DNA from: Tepidanaerobacteraceae bacterium
GTDB lineage: Bacteria > Bacillota > Thermosediminibacteria > Thermosediminibacterales > Tepidanaerobacteraceae
DNA length: 57,654 bases
Assembly (NCBI GenBank): GCA_029982615.1
Contig: JARRBK010000006.1
Coordinates: 1-57,654 of the forward strand
Direction of reading: 5' to 3'
Part shown: positions 38,989-47,238 of the stretch, piece after piece
Position numbering within the stretch: position 1 is the first letter of the stretch
Layout of the letters: every line of letters starts with the position of its first letter
Notes under the pieces: model-generated
Databases searched by the model: none
The model's input: the letters and a program-made list of their open reading frames with translations, nothing else
Told to the model about the DNA's origin: nothing
Position numbers and translations under genes: made by a program

Positions 38989-41511
38989 TCATTGCAAAAA
39001 CTTTCTTGTCCAGATATCCATGGTGAAAAACAGCAGGGCCAGCGGCAACAATATATAGTCCAGAGGGCTTTGGCTCCAGTTTTTTTTCTGCAGGGGTAAA
39101 CGAAAGACATCCGTGTCCTTATTGGCTATGCCTCCTTTTGCGAGGAGGTACGCCGCCTGGCTGCCTTCTGTCCCGATGCTGTATTCGGGCGAATAATCCA
39201 AATGGATTATTCGAGAGGCTTTTTTTAAAACTTTTCCATCCTTTATCAGGCTTGCTGCCAGCAAATACTCTCCCGGCTTTTCCATGGCAATGTTTCCTTC
39301 GAACTGGCCGGGTCTTATTTGAACAAGAGGAATTTTTTTCATGAATCCTTCGCTGCTTTGGAGGCTGGCTTCCACCGACTGGCCCGGGTCATTAATATTT
39401 GTGGCCACATATACTTGTGCATCGCATCCCCTGCGGGTAATTCTCACATCCATGTCGTCCTCTTCTTTTAAAGCAAGGCAAGAGTTTATAAGACTCCCCC
39501 ATTCGCGCTGGAAGCCTTCCCACATAATCCAGTCCCTGCTCCACTGGCCGCTTAAATCAGAGGTCCATACCGCCACTTTTCCCAGGCCATAGAACCACTG
39601 TGCCAGCACCGGGTCATCGGAATCGCTTTTCAATACAAGCTCTGCTTTTTGTTTGATGCCGGTAGCTGTATACCCGTACAGCGCCGGGAGTCGTTCGTTT
39701 TTAAAGAGTTCGCCCGAATCGGCTTTTTCAGGAATAAACCTGTCATTATTCAGGTATTTTTTTGTGCCGAGGTAAGTTTCTTTTGTGAATAGTTCGGGTA
39801 TGTCGTACAAATTTTCCGCCACATAGCTTCTGCCTCCGCCCTGCTGGGCCAGGGCCCTGAGCATGGAAGCGTCCGCATCCTTGCCGACGGCCACAGTGGA
39901 TAGAGTTATGTTTGCCCTTTTCAATCTTTCCAATATGCTTTCATACCCGCTCTTTTCCGCCTGGCCGTCGCTGAGCAGGATGATGTGCCTCACTTTCACG
40001 TCAGCATCTTCAAGGGCTTCCACGGCCTTTTCCATGGCCGGAAGTATAAGCGTGCCGCCTTTGGGCGCCAGCCTTTCCATCTCCTGCCGGACTTTTTCTT
40101 TGTCCCCCACGGAGCTGAAAGGCACAACCCACTCCACCACATCGGAAAAGCCTATCACCCCCATTTCGTCCTGCGATTCCAGCACCTGTGCCGCCTTTAC
40201 GGCAGCCTGCTTTACCAGATCGATTTTCCTTGCGCCCGCGCTTTCTTCGTCCATGCTGCCCGAGCAGTCCAGCACCAGCACCAGACCCGTATCGGGCTGC
40301 CTTCTTTTCCCTTTCGGCGTACACGATACCGGCAACATTTTTTCCAGCAGGGTGTCTTTGTAGCCGCCGGGCGCAAACGAGTTTTCCCCGCCCACCACGA
40401 TTAAACCCGTGCCTTTTTCCCTCACGCAAAGTTCAAGGTTTTTTTCAAAATTTTCCGATAGTCTGTCATGGGGCACATCTGCCAGTATAATCTCGCTGAA
40501 GGATGAAAGAAATGTGAGAGTGTCCGGCACCCTACCCGGAGCATAGGTTTTATGTTCCAAGCCCAGGCTGTCAAGGAGGTGCTCGACGTTTTTGACATTT
40601 TTTTCTTCGCCCACCACCAGGACAGACGGCATGCCTTTTATTGACGGCACTAGGGTGAATGTATTGTTTTGAGGGCAGGTGTCTTCCTGAAAGTGTATCT
40701 CCCCCTTAAAGGAGGGAACCTTTTTTTCCCCTAAGTCCACTTCAAATTCATACACGCTGGTGCCTTTCTGCACCCGGCGGGGCTGCTGCATTATTAAATC
40801 ATCGTCTCTGTAAAGGTAAAAATAGCCTTCGGTTTCCATGTTTGAATCCAGCGTTATCTTCAATGGCGCCTTTTCCCCGGGGTGAAGGTTTTCCGGCAGC
40901 TCTATGGACGTCAGCTGCACATCCCCGTCCTGCGAGGGATTCAAACGGTAGAGCACCGCATTTATCCCGCTTTGTTCCATGCTCTTCCACACCCTTGCCG
41001 CACTGCCGATGTTTTCTTTTCCGTCGGTGAAGACCACCAGCCTCTTGTTGACATTGGAGGGAAAGTAATCCCGGCAAAATTCCAGCGCTTTTTCAAGATT
41101 GGTGGTTTCTGGGTCGGGCGCTGTCTGCAGTTTTATCTGTCGGGGCTCGCCGGTAAAGGCCATCTCTATCATGGGTTCTTTGGCAAAGCTTACCACCGCC
41201 ACCCTATCTCGCGCTTTTTTGTTGTTCAGCTGACGGTTTATATATTCCTCCACCTCGCTCTGATTCTGGCTGGCGCTCAGCGAACGGTCCACCAGGAATA
41301 TTGTGGCTGTAATCCTGCTCGGCATAATAAGCCTCGCCCCGGCCAGGGCCAGCAGGAGGCATGCAAGGGTGGCAAATCGAAACGCAGCCCACAGGATGAA
41401 TTTTTTTCTGGAAAAAGCCCTGTAAAAAATCCCGGCGCAAAAGATATAATAAAGCAGCACTGCCGAAGCTACTGCTATTGTTATGGTATCCATCGATGAA
41501 TCAAAGCTCAC
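38989..41511 (-). CDS. membrane protein with two vWA domains and a GATase1-like segment
   Basis: 840 residues. Two N-terminal membrane helices (about 10-60), a first vWA domain with a DRSLS metal site near residue 75, a beta region, a class-I-amidotransferase-like segment (VLVVGEEKN, ILADVPHDR, GLIVVGGENSF), a second vWA domain with a canonical DCSGS metal site, a C-terminal beta region and a last membrane helix (LPLALLFFTMDIW). vWA domains bind protein partners through the metal site. Proteins of this type occur with MoxR ATPases and DUF58 proteins. The GTG at 41511 has GGAGGT eight bases upstream, and the gene overlaps the previous one by 11 bases. It is the last gene of the riboswitch operon; no terminator with a U-tract is evident behind it. 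Confidence 0.85.
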   Translation of the reverse strand: MSFDSSMDTITIAVASAVLLYYIFCAGIFYRAFSRKKFILWAAFRFATLACLLLALAGARLIMPSRITATIFLVDRSLSASQNQSEVEEYINRQLNNKKARDRVAVVSFAKEPMIEMAFTGEPRQIKLQTAPDPETTNLEKALEFCRDYFPSNVNKRLVVFTDGKENIGSAARVWKSMEQSGINAVLYRLNPSQDGDVQLTSIELPENLHPGEKAPLKITLDSNMETEGYFYLYRDDDLIMQQPRRVQKGTSVYEFEVDLGEKKVPSFKGEIHFQEDTCPQNNTFTLVPSIKGMPSVLVVGEEKNVKNVEHLLDSLGLEHKTYAPGRVPDTLTFLSSFSEIILADVPHDRLSENFEKNLELCVREKGTGLIVVGGENSFAPGGYKDTLLEKMLPVSCTPKGKRRQPDTGLVLVLDCSGSMDEESAGARKIDLVKQAAVKAAQVLESQDEMGVIGFSDVVEWVVPFSSVGDKEKVRQEMERLAPKGGTLILPAMEKAVEALEDADVKVRHIILLSDGQAEKSGYESILERLKRANITLSTVAVGKDADASMLRALAQQGGGRSYVAENLYDIPELFTKETYLGTKKYLNNDRFIPEKADSGELFKNERLPALYGYTATGIKQKAELVLKSDSDDPVLAQWFYGLGKVAVWTSDLSGQWSRDWIMWEGFQREWGSLINSCLALKEEDDMDVRITRRGCDAQVYVATNINDPGQSVEASLQSSEGFMKKIPLVQIRPGQFEGNIAMEKPGEYLLAASLIKDGKVLKKASRIIHLDYSPEYSIGTEGSQAAYLLAKGGIANKDTDVFRLPLQKKNWSQSPLDYILLPLALLFFTMDIWTRKFLQ

Positions 41512-43054
41512 GCCTGTAGACCTCCAGTTCCAGCGCCATGAAAACCATGGCTGTCAGTGCGAACATGCGGCCGACATCCCGGGCAACGGGATTCATCCCG
41601 GCTGCACCCTTTCGAGCAGCTCCCTTTCGGTCAAGGAATTCGGCTCCGGTGACGAAGGTTTGGGGGGGATTTGCTTCAAAGCTTTTCGCCATGCCTTCCG
41701 AAAGCCATTTTATAGAGCGGTGAACTAGCACCGGAAAAGCGGGGGTCATGACCATGTTGGTTTTTGAAAAATCTATGGAAGAGATTATCTGCCGCCGGCC
41801 GTTTTCATCCCCGCAAATCATGACAGGCCTTCCGTCGGCCAGCAGCACGCTCTTAAAACTATCTTTTTGTTTCAGAAAAAGGCCCTTGTCCGCATAGATA
41901 CCTGCCAGAGCAAGGCCGGACGATATGGAGGAGTTACCCGGCTGTAAAGGCACGGCATGGTCAAAAGCCACTCCGCAGTCGTTCTCATCCGGATACAGCT
42001 TCCACACGCCGCATTCCTCCGGAAGATGCACCGGACCCTGCTTTTGGGCCAGTACGAATATGTCGAAGGTTTTTTTTATGTCGTCGAATGATTTAGCCTT
42101 CTCGAAGTGTATCTCTGCCATGGACTGCAGTGCTGCCTTCATATAAGGGTTTTCCCCTATCATCACAACTTTTGTTTTATATTCATCCCCCAGGGGCAGC
42201 ACATAGCTGTCGTCTTCAGCCAGCATGTCTGTGCCTATTATGCTCAGCCTCACCATATCCGGAATCCGATCCAGCTCAAAGCTTATGTATTGTTCCCCTC
42301 CGGATGGAACGTATGCCCTGCCTATTATTTTCTCGCCCCGATCATCTTCGGCCTTTACGGCAATGGTTTTGTCTTTGTCCGAGTAATTTTTCAACCTGCA
42401 CAAAAGAGTTCGGGAGTAGTAATCGAAGCTTGCTCCGGTGATGCCCGCATCGTCCAGCCTTCCGCCTATTTTTATGGAAGTTGTGCCAAAGCCCAAATCC
42501 TTGTCCGTGAACACCACCTTTTCGCCTGGGTAAGTTTCCAACACTGCTGCTACTTTTTGCGCATCCAGGCTATCTGATGTGCATGTGAGCCCCTGCAGCG
42601 CCTTTTGCGCCCTGCTTTTTTCCGCATCCCGCACGTACTCCTCCGCGCCGTTTTTTAGAAGCAGAAGACTTACAGCCGCATTAGCCGGCAGGGCTTTTAT
42701 ATACTCCTGCGCTGCAGCCTTCGCTTCCTCAAAGCGCGTTACTCCGTTTTCCCGGGCGTTCATGGAAATGGAGCCGTCCAGGGCTATAACCACTCTTTTT
42801 TCCTGCTCTCCCCTTGTCAGCAGGGGTTTTGCGGAGGACAGCACCAGCATCAGCGCGCAGGCAAGCTGCATCGCAAGTAGCAGGTTCTGCCTCAGGCGGC
42901 TCACGTTAAGACCCGCTTCTTCCACTATCGCTTCATCCCACATTTTTATCCAAGAAACCCTATATTCTGCCGCCTGTTTTTTTCTGAGATAAAAAATTGC
43001 AATAACGGCGAGGAAAATTCCGTACAAGAGGTTAAACGGCTGTGCAAAGCTCAT
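41501..43054 (-). CDS. BatA-like membrane protein with vWA domain
   Basis: 517 residues starting with the BatA N-terminal membrane region (FAQPFNLLYGIFLAVIAIFYL), a second helix (NLLLAMQLACALMLVLSS), and a vWA domain with DGSIS as the metal site. A long beta-rich part and a C-terminal helix follow. In Bacteroides the BatA type is linked to aerotolerance; more generally these proteins are membrane partners of MoxR ATPases. The ATG at 43054 has GGGGGTG five to six bases upstream and overlaps the DUF58 stop codon in an ATGA arrangement, so translation is coupled. The open frame extends 17 codons further but lacks a binding site there. Confidence 0.85.
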   Translation of the reverse strand: MSFAQPFNLLYGIFLAVIAIFYLRKKQAAEYRVSWIKMWDEAIVEEAGLNVSRLRQNLLLAMQLACALMLVLSSAKPLLTRGEQEKRVVIALDGSISMNARENGVTRFEEAKAAAQEYIKALPANAAVSLLLLKNGAEEYVRDAEKSRAQKALQGLTCTSDSLDAQKVAAVLETYPGEKVVFTDKDLGFGTTSIKIGGRLDDAGITGASFDYYSRTLLCRLKNYSDKDKTIAVKAEDDRGEKIIGRAYVPSGGEQYISFELDRIPDMVRLSIIGTDMLAEDDSYVLPLGDEYKTKVVMIGENPYMKAALQSMAEIHFEKAKSFDDIKKTFDIFVLAQKQGPVHLPEECGVWKLYPDENDCGVAFDHAVPLQPGNSSISSGLALAGIYADKGLFLKQKDSFKSVLLADGRPVMICGDENGRRQIISSIDFSKTNMVMTPAFPVLVHRSIKWLSEGMAKSFEANPPQTFVTGAEFLDRKGAARKGAAGMNPVARDVGRMFALTAMVFMALELEVYRREL

Positions 43055-43893
43055 ACGTACACCCCCGGTATGCTCTTTATGAGCTTTACGGGCGATTCTT
43101 CGCATTCAGCCATGAAATAGCCCATGCCCCTCGACATGCACATATATTTAATGCGGCTCATGAATTCCGTCATGCGGCGCCGGTATTTTTCCTTCAGCTG
43201 CCGGGTGGCACGGATTCTCCGAACAGCGCCCGTTTCCATGTCTATCAGTTTTAAATCGCCTTCTATGGAAGGAGATATTTCCTCCTGCGCCAGGGTCTGC
43301 ACCAGCACGCTGTACTGTGTGTCCTTCCCGAGGAAATCCACGGATTTTTCAACCCTTTCCCCGAAAAAATCGGAGATTACGTACGTCATAGCTGTGCTGC
43401 CGGTCATCGTCTCCATTATTCTTTCAAAATCGGCAGCACCTTCGGGCTTTATATCCTGCAGTAGGCGCACAAGCTCGAAAAAGCCTTCAATGCCTGCCTT
43501 CTCCTGTTTGAGCACCTTCATTTTTTGTCCTGCCAGCACAAAACTCAAGCGGTCACCCTGTTTTAAGGCGATATGGCTCAGGCCCAGCGATATTAGTTTT
43601 GCCGCTTCCCACTTACACCGGCCTCCGAAACCCATGGAAGCGCTGGCATCCAGAATTATCCTCACGTGCATTTGTTTTTCTTCGGTAAATTCTTTGACAA
43701 AAAGCTGCTCTGTTCTGGCATACGCCTTCCAGTCGATTTTTCTTATGTCTTCTCCGGGAATGTAGCCGTGATGGCCGTAAAATTCCTGCGAATACCCCGC
43801 TCCCGCTCCCCGGTGCACGCCGGTTCCTCCTTTGATCACTGCCACCGGCAGGGCGAGCTTTAACCGCGCCATTTCCCTCAGAAAATCCTCCAT
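43051..43893 (-). CDS. DUF58 family protein
   Basis: A 280-residue protein with the DUF58 core: YIPGEDIRKIDWKAYART followed by QLFVKEFTEEKQ, then a vWA-like DASASMG. DUF58 proteins nearly always lie beside MoxR-type ATPases and are thought to act with them in protein maturation at the membrane. There is no signal peptide or membrane helix, so it is probably cytoplasmic. The ATG is one base behind the moxR-like stop codon. Family assignment is firm; the target is unknown. Confidence 0.9.
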   Translation of the reverse strand: MEDFLREMARLKLALPVAVIKGGTGVHRGAGAGYSQEFYGHHGYIPGEDIRKIDWKAYARTEQLFVKEFTEEKQMHVRIILDASASMGFGGRCKWEAAKLISLGLSHIALKQGDRLSFVLAGQKMKVLKQEKAGIEGFFELVRLLQDIKPEGAADFERIMETMTGSTAMTYVISDFFGERVEKSVDFLGKDTQYSVLVQTLAQEEISPSIEGDLKLIDMETGAVRRIRATRQLKEKYRRRMTEFMSRIKYMCMSRGMGYFMAECEESPVKLIKSIPGVYV

Positions 43894-43894
43894 G

Positions 43895-44866
43895 TCACTT
43901 TATCCTCCTGAGGATTTCATCCAGAATCACGTCGGCATCGACTTTTTCTGCAGAAGCCTTGAAATTTAGAAATATCCTGTGCCGCAGGGCAGGATATGCC
44001 ATTTTTGCCACATCTTCAAAGGACGCGTTGAATCTCCCCTCTGCCAGCGCCCTAACCCTGGCACCCCTGAGCACAGCCTGCAGGCCACGGGGGCTTGCTC
44101 CGCAATTCACATACTCCTTTACAATGCTCAAGGAAGTTCTGTCAGGATGGGTTTCCAGCATGAGCCTGACGGCTTTCTCCTTGACGCTGGCTGCCACAGG
44201 AACCTGCGCCGCATGGTTCTGCCAGGCAAGAATATCTTCCCGGCAGGCCAGCTTTCTTATTTCCGGCTCTTCGCTTCTGTCGACCGTCACATCCAGTATG
44301 CGGTATATATCCTTCTCGGAGGGCAGGCTTATTTTCAACTTGAACATGAAACGGTCCAACTGCGCTTCCGGTAGGCGATAGGTTCCCTCCATCTCCAGGG
44401 GGTTCTGAGTGGCCAGAACAAAAAAGGGGTCGGGCAGCCTGAAGGTGTTTCGGCCTACGGTGACGGTCTTTTCCTGCATGGCCTCCAGCATGGCGCTCTG
44501 GGTTTTGGGCGTGGCCCGGTTGATTTCATCGGCCAGTATCATTGAACTGAATATGGGGCCTTCCTGAAATTCAAAAGCAAGGCCGCTTTCACTTTTATTC
44601 ACTATGTACGTGCCGGTGATGTCCACGGGCATGAGATCGGGCGTGAACTGTATCCTGGAAAAGGGCAGGTCCAGCACCCTTGCAAAAGTCTTCACCATGA
44701 CGGTTTTGCCCAGACCCGGCGCCCCTTCCATCAGCACGCTGCCGCCCGCGATAATGGCAATAAGAATATTTCTTATGATTTCGTCCTGCCCTACCACCTG
44801 TTTCTGTACCTCTTTTTCCACCCCTTCAAAAAAATTTCTGAAATTTCTCACATCGCTGCTTTCCAT
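43895..44866 (-). CDS. MoxR family AAA+ ATPase
   Basis: A 323-residue AAA+ protein of the MoxR group. Walker A is GAPGLGKT at residues 48-55, Walker B is ILADEIN at about 110-116, followed by RATPKTQSAMLEAMQE, and sensor regions include FVLATQNPLEMEGTYRLPEAQ with LDRFMFKL. MoxR ATPases work with vWA-domain proteins as chaperones that insert cofactors or assemble complexes; relatives include the chelatase ATPases of chlorophyll and cobalamin synthesis. The gene abuts the upstream membrane-protein gene. Its control by a cobalamin riboswitch at the head of the operon is unusual for this family. Confidence 0.92.
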   Translation of the reverse strand: MESSDVRNFRNFFEGVEKEVQKQVVGQDEIIRNILIAIIAGGSVLMEGAPGLGKTVMVKTFARVLDLPFSRIQFTPDLMPVDITGTYIVNKSESGLAFEFQEGPIFSSMILADEINRATPKTQSAMLEAMQEKTVTVGRNTFRLPDPFFVLATQNPLEMEGTYRLPEAQLDRFMFKLKISLPSEKDIYRILDVTVDRSEEPEIRKLACREDILAWQNHAAQVPVAASVKEKAVRLMLETHPDRTSLSIVKEYVNCGASPRGLQAVLRGARVRALAEGRFNASFEDVAKMAYPALRHRIFLNFKASAEKVDADVILDEILRRIK

Positions 44867-46498
44867 TCAAAGGCCCCCGTTCAGTCTGCTAAAGTATTCC
44901 AGCACTAGCGGCCTTTCTGCCGCCGGAATTTCGTATTTATCCACGTATTTCATGCCTTCGGCCAGAAATTGCCGGTAAAGGGTTTGTGCGTTTGTGAATT
45001 CGCCTTTTATCTCAATTGTTCTGTCAGACTTTTTTTCTTGTATTTTCCCCCCGCTCTGCCACTGGCCTTTTACCTCCTCCGAATATGCTTCTCCGGCATC
45101 GGGAAGCGGCGAGGCTGCTTCTTTCTGCACTTTCCCCATCTGCCCCTGCCTGCCGTCGACCGCTCTCTCCGGCACGGCGCTGCCTCCCACCGCCTCCCGG
45201 CTGTCCGAAGCCATCATGCCCTCTCCTCCGGATGCCACCGAAGAAACGCCTGGGCTGCCGGGCTCTCCATTTTTCATTCCCTCATTATTTCCCCCTTCGG
45301 TAAAGGCGCTGCTCTTATTCTGGTCTCCATAACCTTCAAAACCGCTGCCCGCCTTTGCCAGCAGCCTCTCCTTCAAGCTCTGCAGCTTTGTCTCCACGTT
45401 TTCGGCGTAAGACTTTTGGCTTGCGCCCGATGCCGGACGGGTGAACTGTTTTAAGAAAGAAGCCAGCAGTTTTCCGTCCAGCTCGCCTTTTTCGGCTGCT
45501 GTTTTTATTTTTTCGAGCAGCCTTTCTGCATCGCCGCCTTCTTGCAGTTTAATCCTGCCCCGGAATTTATCTATATTTTCCAGCACTTTTTGCTGCGCTT
45601 GACGGCTGAGCGCCTTATTCTCCACAGCCCGGGCCGCGCCCTCGGCATCGCCTTGCTCCAGAAGCTGCTTTGCCTCATCAAAGTCATTCCCCGCTCCGTC
45701 GAATATACCGGCAAGACCCTTCGCGCCATTTGCATCCCCGCCGTATTCATGCGACCCAAGTTTTTTCTGGGTCTGCGAAACATCATACGCCGCCTGTTCG
45801 AAGCTCGTGCTTTTTTCCATCTTCTCCGCCAGGTCGTACAGAAGGCGAGACAATTTTTGGTCGGGCTGCCCGGCGCTGTCTCGATTCTCATCATCAGAAG
45901 TTTTTTCTATCCTTTCTGCCAGCTCTTTCAGGTTTTCAGCCTCGGCCTTCAAATCCTCGCGCACGCTCTGCATCTGGGCAGCCTGCTCCATCCGGGGGGA
46001 TGGAATCAATAATATGCCGGCTGAAACCATCAAAATCAAAAAACAGTGCCAAAGTCTTTTCCAGCAAACTGACGGCCTGTATTTTTTTGCTGGATTGAAT
46101 TTTTCCACCGCTTCCAGCACTTCTTCCCTGAAAGCTTCCAGCACATGACCGCTTTTGCCAATGCATTCCAGATATGCGGACAGCCTGTCATGAAAACCCA
46201 TGGCATCTGCCACCAGGGCTGCATCCTTCATGCCCGGTCGGCGCAATACACCGGCGCAAAGGCCCGCAAAAGCAAATACGGCTGCTCCGGCTTTGACTTT
46301 TTGTAGGAAATACGTGATAGCGACGAGGTGTGAGGCTGCCGCCATGATAAACACATACCATGCCCACAGCAGCGCAGAGCCGATAAGGCTGTCGGCGATG
46401 GCGCAAAACCACATTTTAAACCTTATTTTCTCTATGGCACATATGACCGGATCTTTCACAGACAAGGGTTTTCCGCTGGCACCCACGATACGTTGCAT
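44867..46498 (-). CDS. membrane-anchored coiled-coil protein of the MoxR/vWA operon
   Basis: 543 residues. Two or three membrane helices (about residues 20-85, and a third near 140-155), then a long charged coiled coil (about 165-240, KAEAENLKELAERIEK), another helical region, a Gly/Ser-rich low-complexity stretch (about 400-470) and a short C-terminal helical domain. The ATG at 46498 has AAAGGAGTAG seven bases upstream, six bases after the previous stop; the frame is open 58 codons further without start signals. I do not recognise the family. Position and topology suggest a structural membrane partner of the MoxR/DUF58/vWA proteins. Confidence 0.7.
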   Translation of the reverse strand: MQRIVGASGKPLSVKDPVICAIEKIRFKMWFCAIADSLIGSALLWAWYVFIMAAASHLVAITYFLQKVKAGAAVFAFAGLCAGVLRRPGMKDAALVADAMGFHDRLSAYLECIGKSGHVLEAFREEVLEAVEKFNPAKKYRPSVCWKRLWHCFLILMVSAGILLIPSPRMEQAAQMQSVREDLKAEAENLKELAERIEKTSDDENRDSAGQPDQKLSRLLYDLAEKMEKSTSFEQAAYDVSQTQKKLGSHEYGGDANGAKGLAGIFDGAGNDFDEAKQLLEQGDAEGAARAVENKALSRQAQQKVLENIDKFRGRIKLQEGGDAERLLEKIKTAAEKGELDGKLLASFLKQFTRPASGASQKSYAENVETKLQSLKERLLAKAGSGFEGYGDQNKSSAFTEGGNNEGMKNGEPGSPGVSSVASGGEGMMASDSREAVGGSAVPERAVDGRQGQMGKVQKEAASPLPDAGEAYSEEVKGQWQSGGKIQEKKSDRTIEIKGEFTNAQTLYRQFLAEGMKYVDKYEIPAAERPLVLEYFSRLNGGL

Positions 46499-46503
46499 TT
46501 TAG

Positions 46504-47238
46504 CTACTCCTTTTGCCGTGTTTTGGCAGCCCATATGAAAGCAACCAAGGATACCGCTGCCCAGAATACAATGCACTGCATGAAAGGCATGTATCCCTGC
46601 TGCACGGAGCCGCCGCTCTGAGCATTCAAAATTCCGGCCTGGGCCAGAGCCGGCGAAAGGAAAAACTGCCATGGTATCCTTCTGTCAAAAACTGTGGTTA
46701 TCACCGTCTGATTATATTCAATGTAAAGGTAGGTTAAAACGGGAACGACTATGAGCACTGTAAAAATGAAAACCGCCAGAGTCAGCCCCCGCCATCTCTC
46801 ATCGATTTTCAGCGCCTTCAATAAATCTTTGACCGCAAGCAAAGCCATGCCCCACGATGTTTGAATGGCCAGCGGTATGGCGAAATTCACCCCTTCAAGC
46901 TTTCCCATCACAAAAATTGCCAGCATGAGCGGCAGCTGGGAAAAAGTGAATGTCGCTGCCTGAAAACACAGTTTCACGCCTTTCATGCCTTCCCGCCCGC
47001 CCTCTGTTTCCCAGAAGGGCAGCAGAACTGAAAATAGGAGAAAGGAAAAGAGAGCAAAATACATGTACCCGCGGCTGTAAAGCTCGGGATGATATCCCTC
47101 CATGCGCAGGGGCACAGCAGAAATGTACAGCGCCGCTGCCGCTGAAATCATACCCAGGTAAACGAGCATTATTATTTGATTTTCCCTTTCGATATCCAGC
47201 AAGTCTTTTATGAAAGCAAGGCACTTATTTTTTTCCAT
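46504..47238 (-). CDS. polytopic membrane protein, ABC-2-permease-like
   Basis: 244 residues with six predicted membrane helices (for example IIMLVYLGMISAAAALYI, YFALFSFLLFSVLLPF, LTLAVFIFTVLIVVPVL, CIVFWAAVSLVAFIW). The topology and a FWETEGGREG loop after the second helix recall ABC-2 type permeases, but no ATPase gene is next to it. It overlaps the preceding gene by 14 bases, so translation is likely coupled. The start is uncertain: GTG at 47253 or ATG at 47238, and neither has ideal spacing. Confidence 0.65.
   Translation of the reverse strand: MEKNKCLAFIKDLLDIERENQIIMLVYLGMISAAAALYISAVPLRMEGYHPELYSRGYMYFALFSFLLFSVLLPFWETEGGREGMKGVKLCFQAATFTFSQLPLMLAIFVMGKLEGVNFAIPLAIQTSWGMALLAVKDLLKALKIDERWRGLTLAVFIFTVLIVVPVLTYLYIEYNQTVITTVFDRRIPWQFFLSPALAQAGILNAQSGGSVQQGYMPFMQCIVFWAAVSLVAFIWAAKTRQKE

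Noticed and set aside
43895-44866. Cobaltochelatase ATPase subunit (CobS-like) because of the cobalamin riboswitch
   Set aside because: The protein is a typical MoxR ATPase with DUF58 and BatA partners; no large CobN-type subunit or corrin synthesis gene is present.
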